Shown here: positions 21,034 through 29,703 of the stretch, in pieces
How positions within the stretch are numbered: the stretch's first letter is position 1
How the letters are laid out: each line of letters opens with the position of its first letter
Source of the DNA: Solwaraspora sp. WMMD1047
GTDB lineage: Bacteria > Actinomycetota > Actinomycetes > Mycobacteriales > Micromonosporaceae
Length of the DNA: 64,000 nt
Direction: 5' to 3'
Assembly (NCBI RefSeq): GCF_029626155.1
Contig: NZ_JARUBL010000001.1
Coordinates: forward strand, 3,700,501-3,764,500
Program-made: the position numbers and the translations under genes
Notes under the pieces: generated by a model
Database searches by the model: none
Seen by the model: only the letters and a program-made list of their open reading frames with translations
Told to the model about the DNA's origin: nothing

Positions 21034-21270
21034 TCAAGCCAGCATGCTGGTGCACCAGCGTGGGCCGAAGTCGAGGCCCGCGAGCGGCGAATCCTCGCGA
21101 TGCAGGAGGTTCTTCTCACCGAGTTCGTGCAAGGGCACGACCAGCTCCTCCTCGGTGAGGCCGGTCTCGGCCGCGATGGCGTCCGGGAACGGCACCTGGC
21201 CGCGCGCCTCCAACGCGCCGATCGCCACGTAGACGAGCTCTTCGACGTCGGACAGCTGCAACTGCTGCAT
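21034..21270 (-). CDS. Small winged-helix-like acidic protein
   Basis: This 78-aa protein starts at ATG 21270 behind GGAGG. The sequence (LSDVEELVYVAIGALEARGQ, then VPFPDAIAAETGLTEEEL and LGEKNLLHRED) has the helix pattern of a winged helix, with helices at about 8-20, 25-38 and 42-56. No firm family is recognised. It is transcribed toward the MFS gene and divergently from the FAD reductase. Confidence 0.7.
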   Translation of the reverse strand: MQQLQLSDVEELVYVAIGALEARGQVPFPDAIAAETGLTEEELVVPLHELGEKNLLHREDSPLAGLDFGPRWCTSMLA

Positions 21271-21374
21271 GATGACCTCCTCGGCCTCCGACCACGGTGT
21301 CGGGGCTGCCAACGCGCTGCGCTTACCCGCGCCCGGCGCGATGATGCCTGCAACTGGTGGATGCGGCACTGCCC

Positions 21375-21389
21375 TACGCTGTGGCGGTG
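21375..21389 (+). promoter_or_regulatory. Leaderless promoter -10 (TACGCT) for the FAD reductase
   Basis: TACGCT at 21375-21380 is separated by six bases from GTG 21387; no ribosome-binding site is present. Confidence 0.5.
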
Positions 21390-22502
21390 ACCGACCCCGA
21401 TGTCGTCGTTGTCGGAGCCGGACCGGCCGGGCTCTCCGCCGCCTACGCGGCGGCCCGGGCCGGGGCGCGCACCCTCGTCCTGGAGAAGGCGGAACACCCG
21501 CGCTACAAGACCTGCGGGGGTGGCCTGATCGGCACCTCGGTACAGGCGCTGGCCGGCCGGATCGAGGTCCCGGCCGAGGACCAGGTGGACCGGATCACCT
21601 TCAGTCGGGGTGGGCGGCGCGAGTTCACCCGCGGTCGCCGGCACCGTCCGCTGCTGGCGATGGTGCGACGTGCGGAGTTCGACGACCGGCTGCGGGCCGC
21701 GGCCGTCGCCGCCGGCGCCGAGATCCGGCAGCGGGTCACCGTCCGCGCGATCGACCAGGACCCCGATCGGGTACGCCTGCGGCTGGCCGACGGCACGACG
21801 CTGGTGGCCCGGGTCGCTGTCGGCGCCGAGGGCTCCACAGCGCCCAGCTCCCGGCACGTCGGGGTGACCTACGACCAGGTGGATCTCGGGTTGGAGGTGG
21901 AGCTCCCGGTCGACGAGCCGATGTCGCGGCAGTGGCGCGGGCGGGTGCTGCTGGACTGGGGGCCGATCCCCGGCTCGTACGGCTGGGTCTTCCCGAAGCG
22001 GGACGTGCTCACCGTCGGGGTCATCGCCGCCCGCGGCCGGGGCGAGGAGACCCGCCGCTACCTGGACGCGTTCGTCGACCGGCTGGGGCTCGGCGGGCTG
22101 CCGCCGGTGCACGACTCCGGACACCTGACCCGCTGCCGGTCGGCGACCTCGCCGCTGCGGCACGGCCGGGTGCTGGTCGCCGGCGACGCCGCCGGCCTGC
22201 TGGAGCCGCTGACCCGGGAGGGGATCAGCTACGCGCTGCGCTCCGGGGCGCTGGCGGGCGCGGCGGCGGCCGGCGGCGACCTGGCCGGCTACCCGGCGGC
22301 GATCGAGCGGGAGTTCGGCGCGTCGATGCGGGCCGGCAGGCGGCTGCTGTCGGTCTTCTCCCGCCGGCCGGGCGCCTTCCACGCCCTGCTCGCCACGCCG
22401 CCCGGTTGGCGGATGTTCGCCGCCTTCTGCCAGGGTCGGGCCACCTTCGCCGACGCCGTGGAGCGGATGCCGGTCCGCGCGGCGCTGGCGCTCCTGCGCT
22501 GA
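21387..22502 (+). CDS. Geranylgeranyl reductase-family FAD oxidoreductase
   Basis: This 371-aa flavoprotein reduces isoprenoid chains or related lipids. It has the dinucleotide fold DVVVVGAGPAGLSAAYAAA at the N-terminus, the family motif YKTCGGGLIG (near 45), GAEGSTAPSSR, and the second FAD motif VLVAGDAAGLLEPLTREGIS. GTG 21387 is preferred to the upstream ATG because TACGCT lies six bases before it (leaderless pattern) and the protein then begins directly at the Rossmann strand. Confidence 0.9.
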   Translation: MTDPDVVVVGAGPAGLSAAYAAARAGARTLVLEKAEHPRYKTCGGGLIGTSVQALAGRIEVPAEDQVDRITFSRGGRREFTRGRRHRPLLAMVRRAEFDDRLRAAAVAAGAEIRQRVTVRAIDQDPDRVRLRLADGTTLVARVAVGAEGSTAPSSRHVGVTYDQVDLGLEVELPVDEPMSRQWRGRVLLDWGPIPGSYGWVFPKRDVLTVGVIAARGRGEETRRYLDAFVDRLGLGGLPPVHDSGHLTRCRSATSPLRHGRVLVAGDAAGLLEPLTREGISYALRSGALAGAAAAGGDLAGYPAAIEREFGASMRAGRRLLSVFSRRPGAFHALLATPPGWRMFAAFCQGRATFADAVERMPVRAALALLR

Positions 22503-22584
22503 GCCCGGGTGGTCGAGCTGCCGGCGACCTTCCGGCTGCCGGGCTGGCCTGTGGTGCCGGGCCGGCCTGTGTTGCCGGGCCGGT

Positions 22585-24312
22585 TCAGAAGACCGGCACC
22601 CCGGCGCGGACCAGCCGCCAGTTCTGCCGGTAGAAGTCGGCCGGGTCGATCTTGCCGCGGCGCTGCGCCCAGTCGATCAGCAGCTGCCGGATCTCCCGGT
22701 GGTCGTGGTGGATCGCCGGCCGGACCACGGCCGGGAAGTTGCCGCCGCCGGCCCGCCGGTAGCTGTTCACGGCCACCACGAACCGGTCGGTCGCAACGAC
22801 CGGCTGGTCCGTACCGGCGTGGGTCAGCCGGGTGATCCGGTCCCCGACCGGCCGGCTGATGTCGATGTCGTAGTCGACGCCGGACATGATGTCGTAGTTG
22901 TGGTCCGGCACCCGCGGGTCGCTGATCCGGGCCGGGTCGACCGGCTCCTGCGGCGCGAACCGCCGGAAGTAGCGGGCGGACCGCTCCAGGTGGGCGGCCA
23001 CCTCCCGACCGTCGAGCAGCACCGCCTCCAGGGTGTTGTCGAAGATGTAGAGCCCGGCGACGTCCTTGATCCGTACGTCGCCGGCCGGAAAGACCGCGGT
23101 GCGCCGGAACGGCGGCGTCACCGACAGCACCGGCAGGCCGCCGTACGCGGTGCCGGCCAGCGCCGTGCGGACCGCGTCGGCCTGCACCTCGTTGACGTAG
23201 CTCAGGATCGGCGTGTCCCGGTACCGCGACTCGGCCGCCGACATCTCCACCACCGACGTGGCGACCACCCGGTTGACGTAGTCGACGGTCCTGGCGTGTT
23301 GGGGGCGTACCGCCGCCAACACCGCCGGGTCCTCGGCGACGGTGTTGGTGTTCAGCAGCGCGGAGCGGGCGCCCGCCACCCGCCAGCCGGTGCCGTCGGT
23401 CACCAGGGACAGGTCGATCCGGGCCAGCCGCTGACCCCAGTACGACGGCTCGCAGAGCAGCACCCGGTCACCGGTCACCCGGTTGGTGACGAACCGCTGC
23501 GGCACCTCCTGGTGCGCGTGCCCGAACAGGATCGCGTCGATGCCGGGCACCTGCTCGGCGATGAACGCGGTCGGATTCTCGTTCGGCATCTCGGGTCCGT
23601 AGCTGGACGCGCCGCTGTCGCCACCGTGCGCACTGACCAGCACGACGTGCGCGCCGGCCGCGCGGATCACCGGCACCCACCGGTGTGCGCAGGCGACCAT
23701 GTCCTCGAACCGCAGCCGGCCCTCGACCACCGCCCGGTCCCAGATGGCGGTGCCCGGATTGGTCAGACCGAGGATGCCGACCACCAGCTCCGGCAGGCCC
23801 GGTCCGGGCGCGAACCGCGTCATCTGGTACGGCTGGTAGGCCGGCTCGCCGCTGTCGTGGTGGACGGCGTTGGCGGCCAGGGCCGGGCAGTCGAGTTGCC
23901 GGATCCAGTGCTCCAGCAGGGGCAGCCCGTAGTTGAACTCGTGATTGCCCAGCACCACCGCGTCGTAGCCGATGAGGTTCATCGCCCGGGCGACCGGGTG
24001 GGTCTGCCCGGTGCTGGTGATCGGCTCCTGCCTGGCGTAGTACGTCGTGAGTGGAGTGCCCTGGATGGTGTCGCCCGCGTCCAGGACCAGGGTGGGCCGG
24101 TCGCCTCGTTCGGCGCGGACCCGGTGGATGAGGGTGGCCAGCTTGGCCAGCCCGACGTCGTTGCCCGCCGGGTCGTCGTACTCGGCGTCGCGGTAGTAGT
24201 CCCAGTTGTAGACGAAGCCGTGGGTGTCGGTGCTGCCCAGCACCGTCAGGTCGTGGACCGGGGAGCCGGATCCGGGAAGGGCGGGACGCGGTGGGACGGA
24301 GGAAGAGGTCAT
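22585..24312 (-). CDS. 5'-nucleotidase / 2',3'-cyclic phosphodiesterase family metallophosphoesterase
   Basis: This 575-aa two-domain enzyme hydrolyses nucleotides or cyclic nucleotides. The metal-site motifs occur in order: STDTHGFV, LDAGDTIQG, LGNHEFNYG, LVSAHGGDSG and LFGHAHQEV. The C-terminal substrate domain (from about 340) ends in NSYRRAGGGNFPAV. Family members are usually secreted, but no signal peptide is visible at this start, so the enzyme may be cytoplasmic or exported otherwise. Confidence 0.92.
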   Translation of the reverse strand: MTSSSVPPRPALPGSGSPVHDLTVLGSTDTHGFVYNWDYYRDAEYDDPAGNDVGLAKLATLIHRVRAERGDRPTLVLDAGDTIQGTPLTTYYARQEPITSTGQTHPVARAMNLIGYDAVVLGNHEFNYGLPLLEHWIRQLDCPALAANAVHHDSGEPAYQPYQMTRFAPGPGLPELVVGILGLTNPGTAIWDRAVVEGRLRFEDMVACAHRWVPVIRAAGAHVVLVSAHGGDSGASSYGPEMPNENPTAFIAEQVPGIDAILFGHAHQEVPQRFVTNRVTGDRVLLCEPSYWGQRLARIDLSLVTDGTGWRVAGARSALLNTNTVAEDPAVLAAVRPQHARTVDYVNRVVATSVVEMSAAESRYRDTPILSYVNEVQADAVRTALAGTAYGGLPVLSVTPPFRRTAVFPAGDVRIKDVAGLYIFDNTLEAVLLDGREVAAHLERSARYFRRFAPQEPVDPARISDPRVPDHNYDIMSGVDYDIDISRPVGDRITRLTHAGTDQPVVATDRFVVAVNSYRRAGGGNFPAVVRPAIHHDHREIRQLLIDWAQRRGKIDPADFYRQNWRLVRAGVPVF

Positions 24313-24498
24313 CGCGCACCTTCCCGGACTTGGCCGGGAACGCCCCGTTTACACCGCCCGCACTGACGAACGGGTAGCGGTCCCCGCCGGTGGCCTCATT
24401 GCATCACGTCCGGCCGTCGGCCCGGTACCGGCACCCGGGTCGGAAGCTCGAACCTTTCATGTTGCGCGTTGGTAACCCGATGCTGCGAGACTGGGCGG

Positions 24499-25902
24499 GT
24501 GCATGACTACGACCTCCTCATCATCGGTTCGGGTCCCGGCGGCCAACGGGCCGCCTTCGCGGCGGCGAAGCTCGGTCGGCGGGTCGCCGTCGTCGAGCGC
24601 GCGAACATGGTCGGCGGGGTCTGCATCAACACGGGGACGATTCCCTCGAAGACGCTGCGGGAGGCCGTCCTCTACCTCACCGGGATGAACCAGCGGGAGA
24701 TGTACGGCCAGAGCTACCGGCTCAAGGACGACATCACGGTGGCCGATCTCGCCGACCGGACGCAGCACGTGATCGGCCGCGAGGTGGACGTGATCCGCAG
24801 CCAGTTCGCCCGCAACCGGGTGAAGCTGCTGACCGGTACCGGCCGGTTCGACGACCCGCACACCGTGGTCGTCACCGACGCCGGCGGGCACGAGTCGAAG
24901 GTGACCGCTGACAAGATCGTGATCGCGGTCGGCACCCGCCCGGCCCGGCCCGGCAGCGTCGACTTCGACGAGAAGACGATCATCGACTCGGACGGCATCC
25001 TCAGCCTGGAGCGGGTTCCGCGCTCGATGGTGGTGGTCGGCGCGGGCGTCATCGGCATCGAGTACGCCTCGATGTTCGCGGCCCTGGGCACCAAAGTGAC
25101 GGTGGTGGAGCGGCGCGACCGGATGCTCGAGTTCTGCGACCTGGAGATCGTCGAGGCACTGAAATACCACCTGCGTGACCTGGCGGTGACGTTCCGGTTC
25201 GGCGAGGCGGTGGCGTCGGTGGAGCGGCACGCCCGGGGCGCGATCGCGGTGCTGGCCAGCGGGAAGCGGATCGCCGCCGACACCGTCATGTACTCGGCGG
25301 GTCGGCAGGGCCTCGGCGGCGCGCTGGACCTGGAGCGGGCCGGGCTGAGCGCGGACGAGCGGGGCCGGATCAAGGTGGATGACCGGTTCCGGACCGCGGT
25401 TCCGCACATCTACGCGGTCGGCGACGTGATCGGCTTTCCGGCCCTGGCGTCGACGTCGATGGAGCAGGGACGGCTGGCCGCGTACGACGCCTGCGGTGAA
25501 CCGGTGCGGGCGATGCCGGAGAACCAGCCGATCGGCATCTACACGATCCCCGAGATCAGCTTCGTCGGCCGGACCGAGGACGAGCTCACCGAGGCCAGCA
25601 TCCCGTTCGAGGTCGGCATCTCCCGCTACCGGGAGCTGGCCCGGGGCCAGATCATCGGCGACTCCTACGGCATGCTGAAGCTGCTCGTCTCGCCGGAGAC
25701 CAAGCAGCTCCTCGGCGTCCACATCTTCGGCACCGGCGCCACCGAACTGGTGCATATCGGTCAGGCCGTGATGGGCTGCGGCGGCGGGGTGGACTACCTG
25801 GTCGACGCGGTCTTCAACTTCCCGACGCTGGCGGTCGCGTATAAGGTCGCGGCCCTCGACGCGGTGAACAAGATGCGCCAGGTCGCCCAGCTCCACGACT
25901 GA
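24499..25902 (+). CDS. sthA: Soluble pyridine nucleotide transhydrogenase (Si-specific)
   Basis: This 467-aa FAD enzyme interconverts NADPH and NADH. It has FAD fold [42 protein letters not shown] (the single Cys with Thr in place of the second redox Cys separates SthA from lipoamide dehydrogenases), NAD fold [20 protein letters not shown], and the dimer domain with [17 protein letters not shown] 24499 follows GAGACT by six bases and has no Shine-Dalgarno, a weaker leaderless candidate. Confidence 0.93.
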   Translation: MHDYDLLIIGSGPGGQRAAFAAAKLGRRVAVVERANMVGGVCINTGTIPSKTLREAVLYLTGMNQREMYGQSYRLKDDITVADLADRTQHVIGREVDVIRSQFARNRVKLLTGTGRFDDPHTVVVTDAGGHESKVTADKIVIAVGTRPARPGSVDFDEKTIIDSDGILSLERVPRSMVVVGAGVIGIEYASMFAALGTKVTVVERRDRMLEFCDLEIVEALKYHLRDLAVTFRFGEAVASVERHARGAIAVLASGKRIAADTVMYSAGRQGLGGALDLERAGLSADERGRIKVDDRFRTAVPHIYAVGDVIGFPALASTSMEQGRLAAYDACGEPVRAMPENQPIGIYTIPEISFVGRTEDELTEASIPFEVGISRYRELARGQIIGDSYGMLKLLVSPETKQLLGVHIFGTGATELVHIGQAVMGCGGGVDYLVDAVFNFPTLAVAYKVAALDAVNKMRQVAQLHD

Positions 25903-25980
25903 TCGGCTCCCGACCGACGGGCTCGGCTGGCCGGCCCCGGCCGGCTGGTCGCTTGCACGCCGCGTCCCGTCCGGCGCGAA

Positions 25981-26058
25981 TGTCCGGATTTCGGCTCATG
26001 ATCGACTTAGTGGCGGTCCGTTTTGCCGGAATCTGGGATGGGGTCGGGGCGTTACACC
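25981..26058 (+). promoter_or_regulatory. Cassette 1 upstream element and ECF-like promoter
   Basis: TGTCC at 25981, a conserved block beginning GATCGACTTAG at 26000, then GGAAT (26028-26032), an 18-nt spacer and GTT (26051-26053). GGAAT-N18-GTT fits the promoter rule of SigR/SigE-type ECF sigma factors. Transcription would begin near the leader's first stem. Confidence 0.6.
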
Positions 26059-26062
26059 CGGC

Positions 26063-26223
26063 GTACGACCGCAGGACCGTGGCCCCGCCCTCGCGGGCTG
26101 GTGGCTGGCCCGGTCGTGCGTCCCCCTTAAGTCGTGTGCCGCCTTCCTGGTGCGCGCCGGCATCTTTCGTGTCCTCCCCCGGACGCGTGGGTGCTGACCC
26201 CCGATCGGAAGGACTTGATCTTC
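26063..26223 (+). ncRNA. Cassette 1 structured 5' leader
   Basis: Stem S1 pairs GTACGACCG (26063-26071) with CGGTCGTGC (26111-26119) and encloses a CCCGC/GCGGG hairpin. Hairpin H2 pairs CGTGTGC (26133-26139) with GTGCGCG (26150-26156), using several G-T pairs. Its loop shows CCTTCC (26142-26147), complementary to the Shine-Dalgarno GGAAGG (26207-26212). A GGGT/ACCC hairpin precedes the Shine-Dalgarno, which lies between two GATC arms. The structure is inferred from comparison with five other copies. Confidence 0.65.
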
Positions 26224-26832
26224 ATGAACACGAACATCTTCGAGAACAGCAAGGTCCGTAAGGTTGCGCTGGGTGTTGCTGGTCTGGCGTTCGTCGGTGG
26301 CGTGACCGCCGGCCCGGCTGTGACGGCCGCGCTGGATGAGGGTGCCCGTTCGATGGCGCCGGTCGCCGCGGTGGCCGCGGACAAGCCGGACACCGCGAAG
26401 CTGATCCCGAACGGTGTGCAGGGTGCTCAGCAGTCTGTCGAGTGGAATGACGAGCAGGTTGGTAACGCGAAGGCCATCATCGAGGGCACCAAGGCCAACG
26501 GGATGGACGAGCGGGCTGCCGTGATCGCGGTTGCTACCGCGATGCAGGAGTCGACGTTGAACAACTTCGGTCACCTGGGTGACCGTAACGACCATGACTC
26601 GCAGGGCCTGTTCCAGCAGCGCCCGAGTTCGGGTTGGGGTTCGGTGGAGCAGATCACCGATCCTGAGTACGCCACGACCGCGTTCCTGAAGGCGCTCAAG
26701 CAGGTCGACGGCTGGGAGCAGATGCCGCTGACCGCCGCCGCGCAGACCGTGCAGGTGTCGGCGTTCCCGGACCACTACGCCAAGTGGGAGCAGGCGGCAG
26801 CCGACCTGGTCGCCGAACACTGGAACAGCTAA
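26224..26832 (+). CDS. Secreted lysozyme-like protein, paralog 1
   Basis: First of seven paralogs. The 202-aa precursor has a signal peptide (basic SKVRK, hydrophobic core VALGVAGLAFVGGVTAG, likely cleavage about residue 33) and a variable linker to about 70. A compact lysozyme/transglycosylase-like domain follows: VIAVATAMQESTL (the Glu is the presumed catalytic acid), GDRNDHDSQGLFQQRPSSGW, AQTVQVSAFPDHYAKWE, and the end AEHWNS. This domain is often fused to NlpC/P60 in actinobacteria; here it stands alone. Probable role is peptidoglycan cleavage outside the membrane. Codons are rich in CGT, GGT and GTT compared with neighbours, suggesting high expression. ATG 26224 lies 11 nt after GGAAGG. 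Confidence 0.85.
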   Translation: MNTNIFENSKVRKVALGVAGLAFVGGVTAGPAVTAALDEGARSMAPVAAVAADKPDTAKLIPNGVQGAQQSVEWNDEQVGNAKAIIEGTKANGMDERAAVIAVATAMQESTLNNFGHLGDRNDHDSQGLFQQRPSSGWGSVEQITDPEYATTAFLKALKQVDGWEQMPLTAAAQTVQVSAFPDHYAKWEQAAADLVAEHWNS

Positions 26833-26846
26833 GAAGACCACGGAAA

Positions 26847-26876
26847 GGGGCTGGCTCTCCGGAGCCGGCCCCTTTT
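26847..26876 (+). terminator. Terminator of cassette 1
   Basis: GGGGCTGGCTC pairs with GAGCCGGCCCC, followed by TTTT. Confidence 0.85.
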
Positions 26877-26883
26877 CTGGATG

Positions 26884-26944
26884 CACGAGGTGAACAACAG
26901 GTACCCTACGGCGCGGTTTTAGGGTAACTGAGGTTCACCTCGTG
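26884..26944. repeat. 61-bp nested palindrome
   Basis: The outer arms CACGAGGTGAAC (26884-26895) and GTTCACCTCGTG (26933-26944) are perfect over 12 bp. Inside, TACCCTA (26902-26908) and TAGGGTA (26920-26926) form a second perfect 7-bp arm pair with symmetric 6-nt internal loops. It lies 73 nt before the phzF-like start. It could be an operator or a small mobile remnant. Confidence 0.7.
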
Positions 26945-27216
26945 GTCGACTGCGGAGGGCGCCACCGGTGCGGAAGTGGCCCTCGGGGTGCGGAGGTTCG
27001 GGTTCTACCCTCGGTGCGTGGAAATCCTTCGGTACAGCGCCTTCAGCGACGATCCGGCCGGCGGCAATCCGGCGGGGGTGGTGCTGGCGGCGGGCGGCCT
27101 CGAGGAGGCGGAGATGCTCCGGTTGGCGGCCGAGGTCGGTTACTCGGAGACGGCCTTTCTCGCCGCCCTGGGCGACAACCGGTTCCAGGTCCGCTACCGG
27201 GATGCGGGCCAGTGCT

Positions 27217-27232
27217 CCGGCCTTCAGGCCGG
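27217..27232. repeat. IS left-end hairpin
   Basis: CCGGCC-TTCA-GGCCGG is a perfect subterminal hairpin 19 nt inside the left boundary, the likely TnpA recognition structure. Confidence 0.8.
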
Positions 27233-27277
27233 GGGTGAAGGCCCGGGCTGGGAGGGCGGCTAGGCCCGAGCAGTGCC

Positions 27278-27694
27278 TTAACCGGGACGGTTCTGCTGCT
27301 CGATGTACTGCTTGATGACGCTCAGCGGTGCGCCGCCGACAGACCCGGCAAAGTACGAGCCGGACCAGAGCTTGTTGGCCCGGTAGTAGTGGCGCACCAG
27401 GTCGGGGAATTCCTGCCTCAAGCGGCGCGAGGAGACCCCCTTGAGGCTGTTGACCAGCCTGGCCACGGCGACCTTGGGCGGGAAGTTGACCAGCAGGTGG
27501 ACGTGGTTGTTCTCGCCGTTGAACTCGACCAGTTCGGCTTCGAAGTCGGCGCACACGTCTCGCATGATCGCCTCCATCCGGGTCAAGTGTCGGTCGGCGA
27601 ACACCTTGTGCCGGAACTTCGTCACGAAAACCAAGTGGACATGCATCGCGAAAATGCAGTGCCTGCCGGTGCGGACGCCTTGAAGTTCGACCAT
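27278..27694 (-). CDS. tnpA: IS200/IS605 Y1 transposase TnpA
   Basis: This 138-aa single-strand DNA transposase has the HUH motif in NNHVHLLVNFPP (near residue 64) and the catalytic tyrosine in SVIKQYIEQQ near the C-terminus. Length and motifs are complete, so it is probably active. It diverges from tnpB with 16 nt between the two starts. Confidence 0.95.
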   Translation of the reverse strand: MVELQGVRTGRHCIFAMHVHLVFVTKFRHKVFADRHLTRMEAIMRDVCADFEAELVEFNGENNHVHLLVNFPPKVAVARLVNSLKGVSSRRLRQEFPDLVRHYYRANKLWSGSYFAGSVGGAPLSVIKQYIEQQNRPG

Positions 27695-27710
27695 AAACCA
27701 ACATGATACA

Positions 27711-28952
27711 GTGCTGATCGTGCAGCTCCGTTACAACTACCGGATCACCCCGGACGCCGCCCAGCGCACCGCGCTGGCGCAGGCGTTCGGGTGTGCCCGG
27801 GTGGTTTTCAACGACGGACTCAGGCTGCGTCAGCAGGCCCGCGAGGCGGGCGAGAAGTACATCTCCGACGGCGACCTGTCGAAGTTGGTCATCACAGCGG
27901 CCAAGGCCAGCGAGGACCGGGCCTGGCTGGGCGAGGTGTCGGCCGTGGTGTTGCAGCAGGCCCTCGCCGATCTGAACACCGCGTACCGCAACTTCTTCAA
28001 CTCGCTGTCCGGCAAACGCCGGGGCCGCAAGGTGGCCCCGCCCCGGTACCGGTCCCGCAAGGACAACCGGCAGGCGATCCGGTTCACGAACAACTCCCGG
28101 TTCAAGGTCTGCGACAACGGCCGCCTGCGGCTGCCGAAGATCGGCGACATTCCGGTGCGCTGGTCGCGCAGCCTGCCGTCGGATCCCACCTCGGTCACCG
28201 TGATCAAGGACACAGCAGGCCGGTACTTCGCCTCGTTCGTCGTGCGGATCGGCGAGGACGAGACGCTGCCGCCGGTCGACTCCGAGATCGGCATCGATCT
28301 GGGCCTGACCCACTTCGCGGTCATGTCCGACGGGACGAAGGTGACCGCACCGAAGTTCCTGCGCCGCGCGGCCCGCAAGCTCAAGCGGTTGCAGCAGGCC
28401 CTCTCACGCAAGCAGAAGGGCAGCAACCGCCGCGAGAAAGCCGTGATCGAGGTGGCCCGCGCTCACGCGCGGGTAGCCGACACCCGGCGGGACTGGCAGC
28501 ACAAACTGACCACGGCGATCATCCGCGAGAACCAAGCGGTGTACGTCGAGGACCTGTGCGTGGTCGGTCTCGGCCGGACCCGGCTCGCGAAGTCCGTGCA
28601 CGACGCGGGCTGGGCCAGTTTCACCGGCATGCTGGAGTACAAGGCCGCGCGGTACGGGCGCGCGTTCGCCCGGGTGGACCGGTTCTTCCCGTCCACCCGG
28701 ATGTGCTGCGACTGCGGCCGGATCACCGACCAGATGGCGCTGAACGTCCGGGAGTGGGACTGCCCGTGCGGCAGTCACCACGACCGGGACATCAACGCCG
28801 CCATCAACATCAAGGCCGCCGGGCAGGCGGACTTCAACGACCGTGGAGCGCACGTAAGACCGGGACTCGTCCCGGCGGCGCGCAAGGAAGCGGTAACCCA
28901 CCCAGACGCCGCGTGTTCCACGCGCAGCGTGGAGGGAATCTCCGTCCTTTAG
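27711..28952 (+). CDS. tnpB: TnpB RNA-guided endonuclease
   Basis: This 413-aa protein of the Cas12 ancestor group has an N-terminal HTH_OrfB (LRYNYRITPDAAQRTALAQA). The RuvC residues are in GIDLGLTHFAVMSDG, VYVEDLCV and HHDRDINAAINI. The four-cysteine zinc finger reads CCDCGRITDQ...CPCG. All catalytic acids are present. TnpB cuts the donor site after excision and helps retain the element; its guide RNA is read from the gene's own 3' end. The CTAC left of the element would be the expected target-adjacent motif. Confidence 0.95.
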   Translation: MLIVQLRYNYRITPDAAQRTALAQAFGCARVVFNDGLRLRQQAREAGEKYISDGDLSKLVITAAKASEDRAWLGEVSAVVLQQALADLNTAYRNFFNSLSGKRRGRKVAPPRYRSRKDNRQAIRFTNNSRFKVCDNGRLRLPKIGDIPVRWSRSLPSDPTSVTVIKDTAGRYFASFVVRIGEDETLPPVDSEIGIDLGLTHFAVMSDGTKVTAPKFLRRAARKLKRLQQALSRKQKGSNRREKAVIEVARAHARVADTRRDWQHKLTTAIIRENQAVYVEDLCVVGLGRTRLAKSVHDAGWASFTGMLEYKAARYGRAFARVDRFFPSTRMCCDCGRITDQMALNVREWDCPCGSHHDRDINAAINIKAAGQADFNDRGAHVRPGLVPAARKEAVTHPDAACSTRSVEGISVL

Positions 28953-28969
28953 GGCGGAGAGGATGTCAA
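28750..28969 (+). ncRNA. Predicted TnpB right-end guide RNA (omega/reRNA)
   Basis: By analogy with IS200/IS605 elements, the guide RNA scaffold should overlap the tnpB 3' end and stop at the element's right boundary, with the guide in phzF from 28970. The right-end hairpin CTCCGTCC-TTTA-GGGCGGAG (28940-28959) would be its last stem. The 5' limit is a guess. Confidence 0.45.
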
Positions 28970-29703
28970 TTCAGCCCGCTGGCGGTGCCGTTCTGCGGGC
29001 ACGCGACAATCGCCTCCGCCGTCGCCTACGCCGAACGGCACGGCGCCGGCCAGCTGACGTTCGAGACGAAGGCGGGCACCATCGAGGTTGCCACCGAGAC
29101 CGCGCCGGACGGCGCGAGCACCGCCACGCTGGTCAGTGTCACCCCGCGTACCCGGGAGATCTCGGCCACGGACCTGGCCGCGCTGCTCGCCGCCCTGGGC
29201 TGGACGGCGGCCGAGCTGGACCCGGCCCTGCCGCCGAGGGTCGCGTACGCCGGGGCCTGGCATCCGGTGCTGGCGGCCGCGACCCGGCGGCGTCTGGCGG
29301 AGCTGGACTACGACTTCGCGGCGCTCGGCGCGCTGATGGCCCGGCACGACTGGACCACCGTCCAGCTGGTGTGGCGTGAGTCCGCCGCGGTGTTCCACGT
29401 CCGCAACCCGTTCCCGCCCGGTGGGGTGGTCGAGGACCCCGCCACCGGCGCGGCGGCCGCGGCGCTCGGCGGCTACCTGCGGGAGCTGGGCCTGGTCGAT
29501 CCGCCGGCCACCGTTGCGCTGCGGCAGGGCGAGGAGATGGGCAGACCGAGCCGGCTCCTGGTCGGCATCGGCCCGGGTCGTGAGACGGGGATCACCGTCA
29601 CCGGCGCGGCGGTGCGGATGACCGCCTGACGCGACCGGCGCCGAACACTAGATTTCCGGCATCTACGGAATGTCCGATAGGCCGGCTAGGTTATGCCTTC
29701 CGT

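Larger units (their letters stand above)
27198..28969. mobile_element. IS200/IS605-family insertion sequence, intact
   Basis: The 1772-bp element carries divergent tnpA and tnpB. Its left side abuts CTAC (27194-27197) and its right end is TCAA (28966-28969), the same logic as IS608 (TTAC/TCAA). There are no terminal inverted repeats or target duplication, as expected for this family. Subterminal hairpins are present at both ends. The host phzF frame is continuous when the element is removed. Confidence 0.93.
27018..29629 (+). pseudogene. PhzF-family isomerase gene interrupted by IS605-type element
   Basis: The 5' part (27018-27197) encodes 60 aa of a PhzF fold (RYSAFSDDPAGGNPAGVVLA, EVGYSETAFL). 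The 3' part (28970-29629) continues with FSPLAVPFCGHATIASAVAY and a second-domain motif, NPFPPGGVVEDPATGAAAAALGG. Joining TAC 27197 to TTC 28970 restores one 279-aa frame of normal PhzF length. The family includes diaminopimelate-epimerase-like isomerases; the substrate here is unknown. GTG 27018 has TACCCT six bases upstream (leaderless). The gene is inactive while the insertion remains. Confidence 0.9.

Noticed and set aside
26000-26040. WhiG/FliA-type promoter reading of CTTAG-N14-GCCGGAAT
   Set aside because: The -35 match is poor and cassette 3 breaks it (CTTGG), whereas GGAAT-N18-GTT is kept in every copy.
26063-26223. c-di-AMP (ydaO/yuaA) riboswitch, often found before actinobacterial cell-wall hydrolases
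   Set aside because: The characteristic GGGGGA-type and GACAGCTAACC-type invariant segments are not seen in any of the six leaders.
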